A DNA stretch of 64,000 bases from Lewinellaceae bacterium. GTDB lineage: Bacteria; Bacteroidota; Bacteroidia; Chitinophagales; Saprospiraceae. Where the stretch lies: NCBI GenBank assembly GCA_020636075.1, contig JACJYO010000003.1, forward strand, positions 372,001-436,000, written 5' to 3'. The notes under the pieces were generated by a model. The model did not search any database. It was not told the origin of the DNA and saw only the letters and a program-made list of their open reading frames with translations. The position numbers and the translations under genes were made by a program. This document shows, one piece after another, positions 8,752 to 16,734 of this stretch (position 1 is its first letter; every line of letters starts with the position of its first letter).

Positions 8752-11709
8752 ATGAAAAAAGCAATTTTACTCCTCATAGCTTCCCTATGCTTTGCAGCGC
8801 CTGCCATAACCCAAAACACCCGCTACTACGTACACGCCGCTGCAACCGGCGCCAACACCGGCCAATCCTGGGTCGACGCCTTCACTGACCTGCAAAACGC
8901 CCTGCAACTGGCACAAGCCGGCGACGAAGTGTGGGTAGCCGAAGGAACCTATTGGCCCACCACAACTACAGACCGCAACATTTCCTTCGAGCCTAAAAGC
9001 GGCGTAAAACTTTACGGCGGCTTCTCCGGAACAGAAATTAGCCTCGACGAGCGCGACTGGGAACAATACCCGGCCATCCTGAGCGGCGATATCGGCCAAC
9101 CGGGCGACAGCACGGATAATGCCTACACGGTAATGTACCTGCACGAGCCCGACAGCAGTACCCTGCTCGACGGCTTTACCTTGCGCGACGGCACTGCCGA
9201 TTTCAGCGGCCTGAGTACCTCGCGCGACCGGCGCAAATGCGGCGGCGGACTGTACATCATGGGCGAAGACGCTGAAGCCTATCCCGGTATCCGCAACTGC
9301 CGTTTTTTGCACAACACTGCGCGGAACAGCGGTGGCGGGGCCATTGTAAACGGTGGCGGCGACGGTTCGGTAGCCCCGCTGTTTTTCAACTGCCATTTTG
9401 AGGCCAACCGCTCCCTGGGCAATGCCGGGGGCTTGGCCTACCTGGGCGCCGCCTGGGTGGAGCGCGGGGTGGAAGTTGATTCCTGTGTTTTTCTGCGAAA
9501 TTCGGCAGTGGTACGGGGTGGAGGATTTTACTACCAGGATGCGGAGCGCACTGATCGGTTAGATATAGGTCGATGCCAGTTTTTGGAAAATCAATCTGAG
9601 TCAGGAGGAGGTGGAATGCAATTGGTCTTGGGTAGAACAGCCGATGCAACATCAAATCTATTTAATAATCAATTCCAAAAAAATTATTCGTGGCAGGGCA
9701 GCGCAATTGCCGCCATCCCATTAAATTTCAATTATTTAAAATCTCTACATATCTATAATTGTAGCTTTTGGAATAATATTGGATACAATTTAAGCACTAA
9801 CCAAGGCATAATTTATGGCGATTACTTGCCCGCCAATAACTCTTTAGTATTACTTGGAAACAATAATTTTTTTCAAAACTACAACTCAGGTTATCTAATA
9901 CAACTGCCTGGTTTTGAATTTGGAAAATTATTTATTTTTGAAAACTATTTTATTGAAAACAACATAGAAAATTCACTAATTTCATACTATGCTCAAATGA
10001 ACGATTTATTTACTTTAGTAAAATGTGTATTCTATAATAATAAAGCCCTTGCGCTGATTTCCGGCTCATATTTCAATGTTGAATTAAAAGAAACATTATT
10101 TAAAAAAAATCATATGAGAACTCATAGTATAATCCCTGTATACAATACACAAGTGTATACTAATTGCACAATTATAAATAATCAAATATGCAATAATGCC
10201 GCAGTGCCATCTCCAGTGAAAAGTATGCAATTCTATAATTCTATAATCTCAGGCCCCGGCATTTGCGATTTGACAAAATTCCTCACATCCGATCAAACCC
10301 AAATCACCCACTCCTACTTCGACACCCTCGACTGTGCCGCTCTCCCCTCCAACATCACTTGCGGCCCCGGCATCCTCACCGGCATCGACCCGCTGTTCGT
10401 CAATCCTGATTCGGGCGACTACCGCCTGCAACCCTGCTCGCCCCTGATCAATGCCGGCAGCAATGCCTACGTGCTCGACTCCACCGATCTCGACGGCCTG
10501 CCCCGCATCCGCGGCGGCACCGTGGACATCGGCGCCTACGAAGCCCAGGGCCCTTCTCTGGCTGCTGCCCCCCAAACCACCCCCTCCTGCCCCGGCGGCG
10601 CTTCCGGCGCTGTGGAAGCCAACGTGCAGGCCGCTTGCCTGCCGCTGCTGTTCAACTGGCAGTCGGGCGCTAACTCGGGCGCCACCCTCAGCGGCCTGCC
10701 GCCGGGCGTTTACCAGTTCACCGTTACCGATGCCAAGGGCCTGACGGCTACCTTTTCGGCTACCGTACCCGAAGGCGATGCGCCCGGCCTGATACCCGTC
10801 GGCACCGCGCTGCTCTGCGGCGACACTACCGGCGGCAGCGCCAGCGCACTGCTCAACCCCGCCCTGCCGCCCCTGCAATTCCATTGGGCCAACGGCAGCA
10901 CCGACAGCCTGCGTACCGGCCTGCCCGCCGGCTCCTACCCCCTTACCCTCACCGACGCCAACGGCTGTTCGGCTACCGGCGCCGTGCAGGTGAACAAAAG
11001 CGGAAGTCTGAGTGTCGACATCGAGGCGCAAGCCATCAGCTGCCATGCCGCTGCCGACGGCGCATTCACCGTGCTGCCCGCCAACGGCAAGCCCCCTTTC
11101 CTGTGGAACTGGGCATCCGGCGCTACCGGACCCACCATCGGCCCGCTCGATCCCGGCTCCTATTCCGGCACCCTCACCGATGCCCTGGGCTGCACCATTC
11201 AGTGGGTGCTGCCGCTGACGGAGCCCGCTCCCCTGCAACTTCAAGCCCTGGTGGTCAATGCCGGCGATTCCGCCGTCGCTAATGGCAGCATCCAACTAAT
11301 GTCCACAGGCGGCACCATGCCCTACGATGTGCTGTGGAGCACCGGCGCTACCGGGCCCCTACTCGACAGCCTGCTGCCGGGCATGTACACGGCCACCCTC
11401 ACCGACGCCAACGGTTGCAGCGCGGTGGAAACGTACGTGGTTGGGGTAACCAGCAGTGTGCAGGAGGCCGGTATCGGCTTGAATTTTAGTTTATCCCCCA
11501 ATCCGGCGGCGGAAATCGTTTGGCTGTATCTAGCCACTCCGGCGCGAACCGGCTTGCCGCTACGGGTACTGAATTCCGCAGGGCAAACGGTGCTTGCGGG
11601 ATGGCTTCCCCAGGGCAGCACGGGCCTACCGCTGCATATCGGCGCCCTGCCCCGGGGTGTGTATGCGGTGCAACTGGGCGGACGCGTTGAAAAGTTGGTG
11701 AAACGGTAG
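8752..11709 (+). CDS. Secreted T9SS cargo: right-handed beta-helix, four SprB repeats, sorting domain
   Basis: A 985-residue secreted protein. Residues 1-20 are a signal peptide (MKKAILLLIASLCFAAPAIT). Residues ~22-600 form a right-handed beta-helix of the type that starts YYVHAAATGANTGQSWVDAF and ends GTVDIGAYE, known from many Bacteroidota surface proteins. Residues ~610-905 contain four SprB-type repeats, each with a W-x-(S/N)G and a TLTDANGC-like motif. The last ~75 residues (LSPNPAAEIVWLYL...GVYAVQLGGRVEKLVKR) are a T9SS sorting domain. SprB is the gliding adhesin of Flavobacterium, so adhesion is a reasonable inference. The middle of the helix (about 9,540-10,290) is strikingly AT-rich, with Asn/Ile/Tyr/Lys-rich sequence, unlike the GC-rich flanks, which suggests an exchanged segment. 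It is the third T9SS cargo gene in a row. Confidence 0.88.
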   Translation: MKKAILLLIASLCFAAPAITQNTRYYVHAAATGANTGQSWVDAFTDLQNALQLAQAGDEVWVAEGTYWPTTTTDRNISFEPKSGVKLYGGFSGTEISLDERDWEQYPAILSGDIGQPGDSTDNAYTVMYLHEPDSSTLLDGFTLRDGTADFSGLSTSRDRRKCGGGLYIMGEDAEAYPGIRNCRFLHNTARNSGGGAIVNGGGDGSVAPLFFNCHFEANRSLGNAGGLAYLGAAWVERGVEVDSCVFLRNSAVVRGGGFYYQDAERTDRLDIGRCQFLENQSESGGGGMQLVLGRTADATSNLFNNQFQKNYSWQGSAIAAIPLNFNYLKSLHIYNCSFWNNIGYNLSTNQGIIYGDYLPANNSLVLLGNNNFFQNYNSGYLIQLPGFEFGKLFIFENYFIENNIENSLISYYAQMNDLFTLVKCVFYNNKALALISGSYFNVELKETLFKKNHMRTHSIIPVYNTQVYTNCTIINNQICNNAAVPSPVKSMQFYNSIISGPGICDLTKFLTSDQTQITHSYFDTLDCAALPSNITCGPGILTGIDPLFVNPDSGDYRLQPCSPLINAGSNAYVLDSTDLDGLPRIRGGTVDIGAYEAQGPSLAAAPQTTPSCPGGASGAVEANVQAACLPLLFNWQSGANSGATLSGLPPGVYQFTVTDAKGLTATFSATVPEGDAPGLIPVGTALLCGDTTGGSASALLNPALPPLQFHWANGSTDSLRTGLPAGSYPLTLTDANGCSATGAVQVNKSGSLSVDIEAQAISCHAAADGAFTVLPANGKPPFLWNWASGATGPTIGPLDPGSYSGTLTDALGCTIQWVLPLTEPAPLQLQALVVNAGDSAVANGSIQLMSTGGTMPYDVLWSTGATGPLLDSLLPGMYTATLTDANGCSAVETYVVGVTSSVQEAGIGLNFSLSPNPAAEIVWLYLATPARTGLPLRVLNSAGQTVLAGWLPQGSTGLPLHIGALPRGVYAVQLGGRVEKLVKR

Positions 11710-11734
11710 GGGTCGAAGGCGCCTGCCGATCTTC

Positions 11735-13063
11735 CTACGCCTTCCGCACCCCTTCCAAAAAACCCCGCACCGCGCTGAAACTCACCGTTTCGCGGCAAAA
11801 ATGCGCCTGGGCGGCTTCCGCTTCGGCCTCGGTAGCGCCGAGGTGGTTGAGGATGTTGGTCAGGTGCATTTTCATATGTCCCTGTTGGATACCGGTGGTG
11901 ACCAGCGAACGCACGGCGGCGAAGTTTTGCGCCAGCCCCACGGTGGCCACGATCATCATAAGTTCTTTTGCCGAAGGATTGCCGAGCAGTTCGAGCGCCT
12001 GTTTGGCCAACGGGTGCAGGGCAGTGAGACCGCCGACCGTGCCAATGGGCAGCGGAATTTCCAGTTCGAAGCGGAAGATGCCGTTTTCCACCCAAGCCCG
12101 GCTCAGGCTGCGGTACTGACCGTCGCGACAGGCATAGGTGTGCGCACAGGCTTCCACCGCCCGAAAATCGTTGCCGGTAGCCAGGATGACTGCATCGATA
12201 CCGTTGAAAATGCCCTTGTTGTGGGTGGTGGCCCGATAGGGGTCAATGGTAGCAATGCGCACGGCGGTGCAGATGCGATCGACGGCAGCATGGCCGGGCA
12301 AGCCGGCGTCGCGTGCCAGGTCTTCCAGTTCGGCTTCCGAACACTCCACCCAGGCGCGCACCAGACAGTTGGGTGTGTAGTTCGACAGGATGCACATAAC
12401 GACTTCCACATCGCGCTCCTGATCGGAAAATGCGGTGGAGGTTTCGATAAAATATTCGAGCTGGTCGCCGAAGCGTTCGAGCACGGAGTTGATGAAGTTG
12501 GCCCCCATACTGTCGCAAGTGTCGAAGGAGGCGCGCAGTTGGAAATAGTCAGGTTCGAGTTGGGTAAGGTCGAGCAATTCGATGTCGAGCAGGCCACCGC
12601 CGCGCTGTTGCATGTTGGCGGTGAGGTCGGCGCAGGTATCGATGAGGTGGGCCTTCAATTCCGGAAAAATTTGGCGCAGCAGTTCCGGGTTGCCGGCCCA
12701 GCGGAAATGCACCTGTCCGAGTTTTACGGTGCCCAGCACCTCGGCATGAAAGCCGCCGCGATCGAGCCAGAACTTGGCTGCGCTGGAAGCCGCAGCCACC
12801 ACGCTGCTCTCCTCAATGACCATGGGCACGGCATACACCTTGCCGTTGATCATAAAATTGGGCGCCACACTAAACGGCAGCGTGTAGTTGCTCAGCGCAT
12901 TTTCGGTGAAGCCGTCGATAATTTTTTGCTGTTGCGCATCGGAGCGATGCCAGGCCAGCAGGCTCTGCTCAGCGGCTGCCGGGTCGTCAAAAAAATGGGT
13001 AGCCAGCCATTCGATCTTCTGGCGCTTGCTGAGTTTGGAAAATCCGGATATCGTTTTTGCCAT
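11735..13063 (-). CDS. mvaA: Hydroxymethylglutaryl-CoA reductase, class II type
   Basis: Interconverts HMG-CoA and mevalonate; in this organism probably the biosynthetic step of the mevalonate route, because a type 2 IPP isomerase lies ~2.4 kb away. At 442 residues it has the length of soluble bacterial class II enzymes and lacks membrane segments. Catalytic motifs can be read: the Glu in EESSVVAAAS (residues 84-85), the Lys in THNKGIFNG, the Asp in ATGNDFRA, and the His in QGHMKMH near the C-terminus. The start MAKTISGFSKLSKRQK matches the family N-terminus. It is transcribed leftward and is convergent with the beta-helix gene, separated by only 25 bp. Confidence 0.95.
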   Translation of the reverse strand: MAKTISGFSKLSKRQKIEWLATHFFDDPAAAEQSLLAWHRSDAQQQKIIDGFTENALSNYTLPFSVAPNFMINGKVYAVPMVIEESSVVAAASSAAKFWLDRGGFHAEVLGTVKLGQVHFRWAGNPELLRQIFPELKAHLIDTCADLTANMQQRGGGLLDIELLDLTQLEPDYFQLRASFDTCDSMGANFINSVLERFGDQLEYFIETSTAFSDQERDVEVVMCILSNYTPNCLVRAWVECSEAELEDLARDAGLPGHAAVDRICTAVRIATIDPYRATTHNKGIFNGIDAVILATGNDFRAVEACAHTYACRDGQYRSLSRAWVENGIFRFELEIPLPIGTVGGLTALHPLAKQALELLGNPSAKELMMIVATVGLAQNFAAVRSLVTTGIQQGHMKMHLTNILNHLGATEAEAEAAQAHFCRETVSFSAVRGFLEGVRKA

Positions 13064-13295
13064 TATTGTTGTCGGTTAATCGCTTTGCCGGCGCTAAATT
13101 CGGGAAACTTCCGCAAACCAGAATTTTGCTTAAGCACTGCTTCCGCGCAGTAATATCCGGAAACGTAAAATTCAAGCGCAGGTTGACACAACAGCGTTTT
13201 TTTCTGATACGCCTTTTTTCTCCGCCGTAAAAGATACCTTTACCGATTCCTGTCAGCGCCGAATTAGACTTTTATTAAACAATTACTAAAATCTC

Positions 13296-14195
13296 ATGAC
13301 TATGCTTCGATACCAAGCGGATGTCCGTTCCCTGGTCTTTATGGCCATCGCTGCCGGCACTCTGATCTTCCTGTGGCGCTTTGGCAGCACATTGTCCACC
13401 CCGCTCTGGGTGCTTTGCTATACCCTCCAATTGCTCATGGCCGTTATTGTTTCCACGATGGTGCACAACCACCAACACCTGCCTATGTGGACCGTGAAAT
13501 GGTTAAATGTGTTTACCGATAACTTCCTGACCGTTTTTTATGGCTTTCCGGTGTTTGCATGGATACCTACCCACAATTCAAACCACCATATCCATATCAA
13601 TAAAGAGCCGGACTATACAAAAACCTATATGGTTTCGGAAAAAAACAACTTATTGACGCTATTGTCTTATCCTTCTATCAGCGGGGTAAAACAGCAAAAA
13701 GCCGTGGGTAGTTATTTTTTGAATTTATACAAATCCGACCGGCGAAAATTCTTTTTTCATTTATTGCAAATAATCAGCCTTGTTGCATGGGTTTTAATTG
13801 CACTGATTATAGATTGGGAAAAAGCAATTTTGTATGTAATTATTCCACAGCAACTATCGCTGTTCACTGTGCTTATATTTAATTATATTCAGCACATACA
13901 TGCCGACGAAGAATCGGAGTTTAATCATTCGCGCAACATGACCGGCAGTGTACTGAATTTTCTATTGTTAAATAATGGATTGCATACGGTGCATCATATT
14001 TCACCCGGCTTGCACTGGAGTAAGTTGAGAGAAAAACACGATAAAATTGCCGATAAAATTGATCCGCGTTTAAATGAAAACAATTTTGCCTGGTATTTAT
14101 TTCGGGTTTATATCCTTGGGTTATTCAGCCCATCGTTCCGCACGCAAAATATGCGCATGGAACGCATAGGAAATTTAGAACCGGAAGGAGTCTAA
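13296..14195 (+). CDS. Membrane fatty-acid-desaturase-like di-iron protein
   Basis: A 299-residue integral membrane protein of the fatty acid desaturase/hydroxylase superfamily. The histidine clusters that bind the di-iron centre are visible: HNHQH (57-61), HNSNHHIH (93-100), QHIHAD with a following NHSRN, and HTVHH near residue 230. Hydrophobic helices lie at ~10-55 and ~150-200. The substrate cannot be read from sequence. The neighbour 88 bp downstream is a homologue of sphingolipid C9-methyltransferases/cyclopropane synthases, which act on unsaturated chains, so lipid or sphingoid-base desaturation is a good inference. A candidate promoter box TACCTTTA lies upstream near 13,236. The first ~300 bases are GC-richer than the rest of the gene, which is notably AT-rich. 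Confidence 0.8.
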   Translation: MTMLRYQADVRSLVFMAIAAGTLIFLWRFGSTLSTPLWVLCYTLQLLMAVIVSTMVHNHQHLPMWTVKWLNVFTDNFLTVFYGFPVFAWIPTHNSNHHIHINKEPDYTKTYMVSEKNNLLTLLSYPSISGVKQQKAVGSYFLNLYKSDRRKFFFHLLQIISLVAWVLIALIIDWEKAILYVIIPQQLSLFTVLIFNYIQHIHADEESEFNHSRNMTGSVLNFLLLNNGLHTVHHISPGLHWSKLREKHDKIADKIDPRLNENNFAWYLFRVYILGLFSPSFRTQNMRMERIGNLEPEGV

Positions 14196-14198
14196 TTT

Positions 14199-14233
14199 TA
14201 TTGTCGGCGTGACTTCGAGTCACACCGACAATA
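14199..14233. repeat. Hairpin with 3-nt loop between desaturase and methyltransferase
   Basis: A 16-bp stem with one mismatch (C14208 opposite A14224) around the loop TCG. The core TCGGCGTGACT...AGTCACACCGA is nearly identical to the hairpin at 25,113-25,143. It sits 4 bp after the desaturase stop, inside the 5' leader of the methyltransferase. Confidence 0.85.
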
Positions 14234-14283
14234 CACACGACATCATCCAACTAATTTTTATCAAAACAAAACAGCAGCCAACC

Positions 14284-15468
14284 ATGAACTTATCGGACAT
14301 TATTGAAATAAAAAATCCGCGCGCCGGCGCACATTACCGAAAAAAGAAAGCATCCATAGGTCACTTTGTCGAAGACTACATCAACGGGAGAATAGACATT
14401 ACCGACGATTTAATGAAAATTCTCGAACACAAAGACGATCTGTTCACCTACGAATATATCGGACACCACTATAAATTTTTCATCACCCGGATGATCCCCG
14501 AGGTGCTGATTCACTCCAAAGAACAGGACGAGCGGATCGTGCGCAGCCACTACGACGACAAAAACGACCTGTTCAACTGGTTCCTGGGACCCCGGATGAT
14601 CTACACCAGCTGCTATTTCCACGACCAAAACGAATCGCTCGAAGCAGCCCAGGACAATAAAATGAACCTCATCGCCCGGAAAATGCAACTCAAACGCGGC
14701 GAATCACTGCTCGATATCGGCTGCGGCTGGGGCACTCTCGTAGCCCACATGGCTAAATATTACGGCGTGGATGCTACCGGAGTTACCATCGCACAGGCCG
14801 GCGCCGACTGGGGCACCCGCCAAATCGGCGAATACGGCGTATCGCCCGAGCAGGCCCGGATTTGGCGCATGGACTACCGCGACATCCCCCGCAACAAGAA
14901 GTACGACAAGATCACCTGCCTCGAAATGGCGGAGCACGTCGGGATCAAGTATTTCAAAAAATTTATGCGCCAGATCTACGATATGCTGGAAGATGACGGG
15001 CTTTTTTACATGCAAATCGCCGGATTGCGCGAGCGCAGACACCTGTTTCAAAAAGAAAACCGGGAAGACCTCGTCTGGGGGCTTTTCATGAACGAATACA
15101 TTTTCTCCGGCGCCGATGCCAGCATGCCGCTCAACTGGGACCTGCAACGCATCGAAAAAGTTGGTTTTGAGGTGCACAGCGTCGAAAACATCGGTATCCA
15201 CTACAGCAAAACCATCCACTACTGGTACGACAACTGGATGCGCAACCGGGAAAAAGTGCTGGAGAAATACGGCGAAAAAATCTTCCGTATCTATTCGGTT
15301 TTCCTGGCCTGGTCGGTCCTGATCGCCCGGCAGGGAAGCTCCACGGCTTACCAGATCGTTTGCCGGAAAAACCTGAACACCGCAGACCGGTACCGCTTTA
15401 TCGGCGCCACCAATCTCGGTGAAACGGAAGCCGGCACTACAGCAAAAGCAGCCGCAGCCACTGTCTGA
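14284..15468 (+). CDS. Sphingolipid C9-methyltransferase / cyclopropane-fatty-acid-synthase-like SAM methyltransferase
   Basis: A 394-residue SAM-dependent methyltransferase. The Rossmann SAM motif LLDIGCGWGTL is at ~140-150, and the family block CLEMAEHVGIKYFKKF follows. The C-terminal half (YDMLEDDGLFYMQIAGLRER, WGLFMNEYIFSGADASMPL, IGIHYSKTIHYWYDNWMRNR) is strongly like the fungal enzymes that methylate C9 of Delta8-unsaturated sphingoid bases in glucosylceramide, more so than ordinary bacterial Cfa. Unlike the fungal proteins, no N-terminal membrane anchor is visible. I take the start at 14,284 (MNLSDIIEIKNP), because an in-frame start further up would translate the intergenic hairpin. 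The likely role is methylation or cyclopropanation of an unsaturated lipid chain made by the adjacent desaturase; substrate assignment is inference. Confidence 0.85.
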   Translation: MNLSDIIEIKNPRAGAHYRKKKASIGHFVEDYINGRIDITDDLMKILEHKDDLFTYEYIGHHYKFFITRMIPEVLIHSKEQDERIVRSHYDDKNDLFNWFLGPRMIYTSCYFHDQNESLEAAQDNKMNLIARKMQLKRGESLLDIGCGWGTLVAHMAKYYGVDATGVTIAQAGADWGTRQIGEYGVSPEQARIWRMDYRDIPRNKKYDKITCLEMAEHVGIKYFKKFMRQIYDMLEDDGLFYMQIAGLRERRHLFQKENREDLVWGLFMNEYIFSGADASMPLNWDLQRIEKVGFEVHSVENIGIHYSKTIHYWYDNWMRNREKVLEKYGEKIFRIYSVFLAWSVLIARQGSSTAYQIVCRKNLNTADRYRFIGATNLGETEAGTTAKAAAATV

Positions 15469-15489
15469 TTTTTTTCGAAAAAAACGGAC

Positions 15490-16524
15490 TTACCGCAATT
15501 GCAAAAACGCGAAGGCCAGTTCAAGGCCCCGCACCTGTGCAGCCACGTAGGCTTGCAACGGGGCATAATCGCCTTGGGCATGCTTCAGAAAACCGGATGC
15601 CTGGCCGTAAACCGCAGGAATCGCTGACTTCCGGATCAGGTAATACCCGTCCATAAAATCGCGTACGCCGCCCGAAATGATCAGGTTGTCTACCCGGCAT
15701 TTTTTGCCCAATTCGGCTTTTGCCTGATTGGCTTGCTCAGTCATTTCAGCGGCAGTATGGCCCACCCGAGCAAAGTTTTCGAAGATCTGCTGTTTCATAG
15801 GATCACTGCGCAGCAGCTCCAGTTTAGCGAAGTTGGTGCCGCCAGCCGCCGCAAATTCAAGCGCTGCCAAGGGTAGTTGCAGGAGGGCGCGCAAGGTCGC
15901 CGGTCCCATGCCCTGGCCCACTTCTTTGACGATAACCGGATAATCAGCGGTATCGAGCAGGGCGCGGATGGTGTCGAGCGCAGGCCGTTGGTATTGGTCG
16001 CCTTCGGGCTGCATGGCTTCCTGCAGGGGGTTGAGGTGAACGATGAGGCCGTCGGCGCGCAGTCGACGGACCAGTTGGCTGATCACCGCCGATTCGTTGT
16101 GGGCGAGCAAGGTCTCCACCTGTGCCACGCCAAGGTTGGCAAACAAGGGCAGGTCGGGGCCGATATGGTCGCGCACGTCAAAGTCGGGCAGATGCTCGTC
16201 GCTGTACAGCAGCTGGCGGCAAGAGCCGAGCCCCATGCCCATGCCGAATTCGGCGCAGGCGCGGGCCAGATTTTGATTGATGGTGCGAGCCAGTTCGGTG
16301 CCACCTGTCATCGACGACACCCAAACGGGTGTGCGTAGTATTTTTCCGAGAAAGGATAACGGCGGTAAACTTCCCGGCTTGGGATGTGCAGCCAGGGCGG
16401 GTTCGTAGTTGAACCGCTGGTCGAGGGCGCCCGATTCAACCTGACTCTTGAAAGCCAGCTCGATATGGTCTTTTTTTCGGGAAACCGCTGTTGGGTCCGG
16501 ATCGGGTATTGCGTCTGGTTTCAT
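15490..16524 (-). CDS. fni: Type 2 isopentenyl-diphosphate delta-isomerase
   Basis: FMN- and NAD(P)H-dependent interconversion of isopentenyl and dimethylallyl diphosphate, the last step that balances isoprenoid precursors. The 344-residue TIM-barrel protein shows RKKDHIELAF near the N-terminus, the flavin region PVWVSSMTGGT, GLGSCRQLL, and the C-terminal VIVKEVGQGM and ISGGVRDFMDGYYL blocks typical of Idi2. The preferred start is MKPDAIPDPD at 16,524, because the upstream in-frame ATG seven codons earlier adds only unconserved residues. With mvaA nearby it supports a mevalonate pathway. It is convergent with the methyltransferase gene; a T7-CG-A7 palindrome at ~15,472-15,487 lies between their stops and could end transcription in both directions. 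Confidence 0.93.
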   Translation of the reverse strand: MKPDAIPDPDPTAVSRKKDHIELAFKSQVESGALDQRFNYEPALAAHPKPGSLPPLSFLGKILRTPVWVSSMTGGTELARTINQNLARACAEFGMGMGLGSCRQLLYSDEHLPDFDVRDHIGPDLPLFANLGVAQVETLLAHNESAVISQLVRRLRADGLIVHLNPLQEAMQPEGDQYQRPALDTIRALLDTADYPVIVKEVGQGMGPATLRALLQLPLAALEFAAAGGTNFAKLELLRSDPMKQQIFENFARVGHTAAEMTEQANQAKAELGKKCRVDNLIISGGVRDFMDGYYLIRKSAIPAVYGQASGFLKHAQGDYAPLQAYVAAQVRGLELAFAFLQLR

Positions 16525-16550
16525 ACTGTTTAGAATCGCGCGCACTTGTA

Positions 16551-16651
16551 CTTTTCAAATTTCCAATTTTAAATTTCCAATTTCAAATCAAACCGCGCTA
16601 TAACCACCCGTTTATTTGAAATTGGAAATTTGAAAAGAAAAATTGGAAAAG
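16551..16651. repeat. AT-rich inverted repeat upstream of fni
   Basis: Two arms, 16,551-16,588 (CTTTTCAAATTTCCAATTTT...) and 16,613-16,651 (TTTGAAATTGGAAATTTG...), are imperfect reverse complements built from the words AAATTTCC and GGAAATTT. They are separated by a short GC-richer loop. It lies between the sulP stop side and the fni start, and looks like a non-coding structured or mobile repeat. Confidence 0.7.
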
Positions 16652-16734
16652 TGTTCAACGCCTCGGATAGTTTGATTTGGTAACTGCTGGTGAAAAAACA
16701 CCTATCCGGCAAAAATGGTTTTGCGTTTGCCGGC

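Noticed and set aside
10249..11295. 348-codon minus-strand frame opposite the SprB repeats
   Set aside because: Its Gly/Ala/Gln-rich repetitive sequence mirrors the repeat DNA of the real gene; no independent coding signal.
11801..13153. 450-codon plus-strand frame opposite mvaA
   Set aside because: HMG-CoA reductase with all catalytic motifs is on the other strand; this frame is a shadow of its codon usage.
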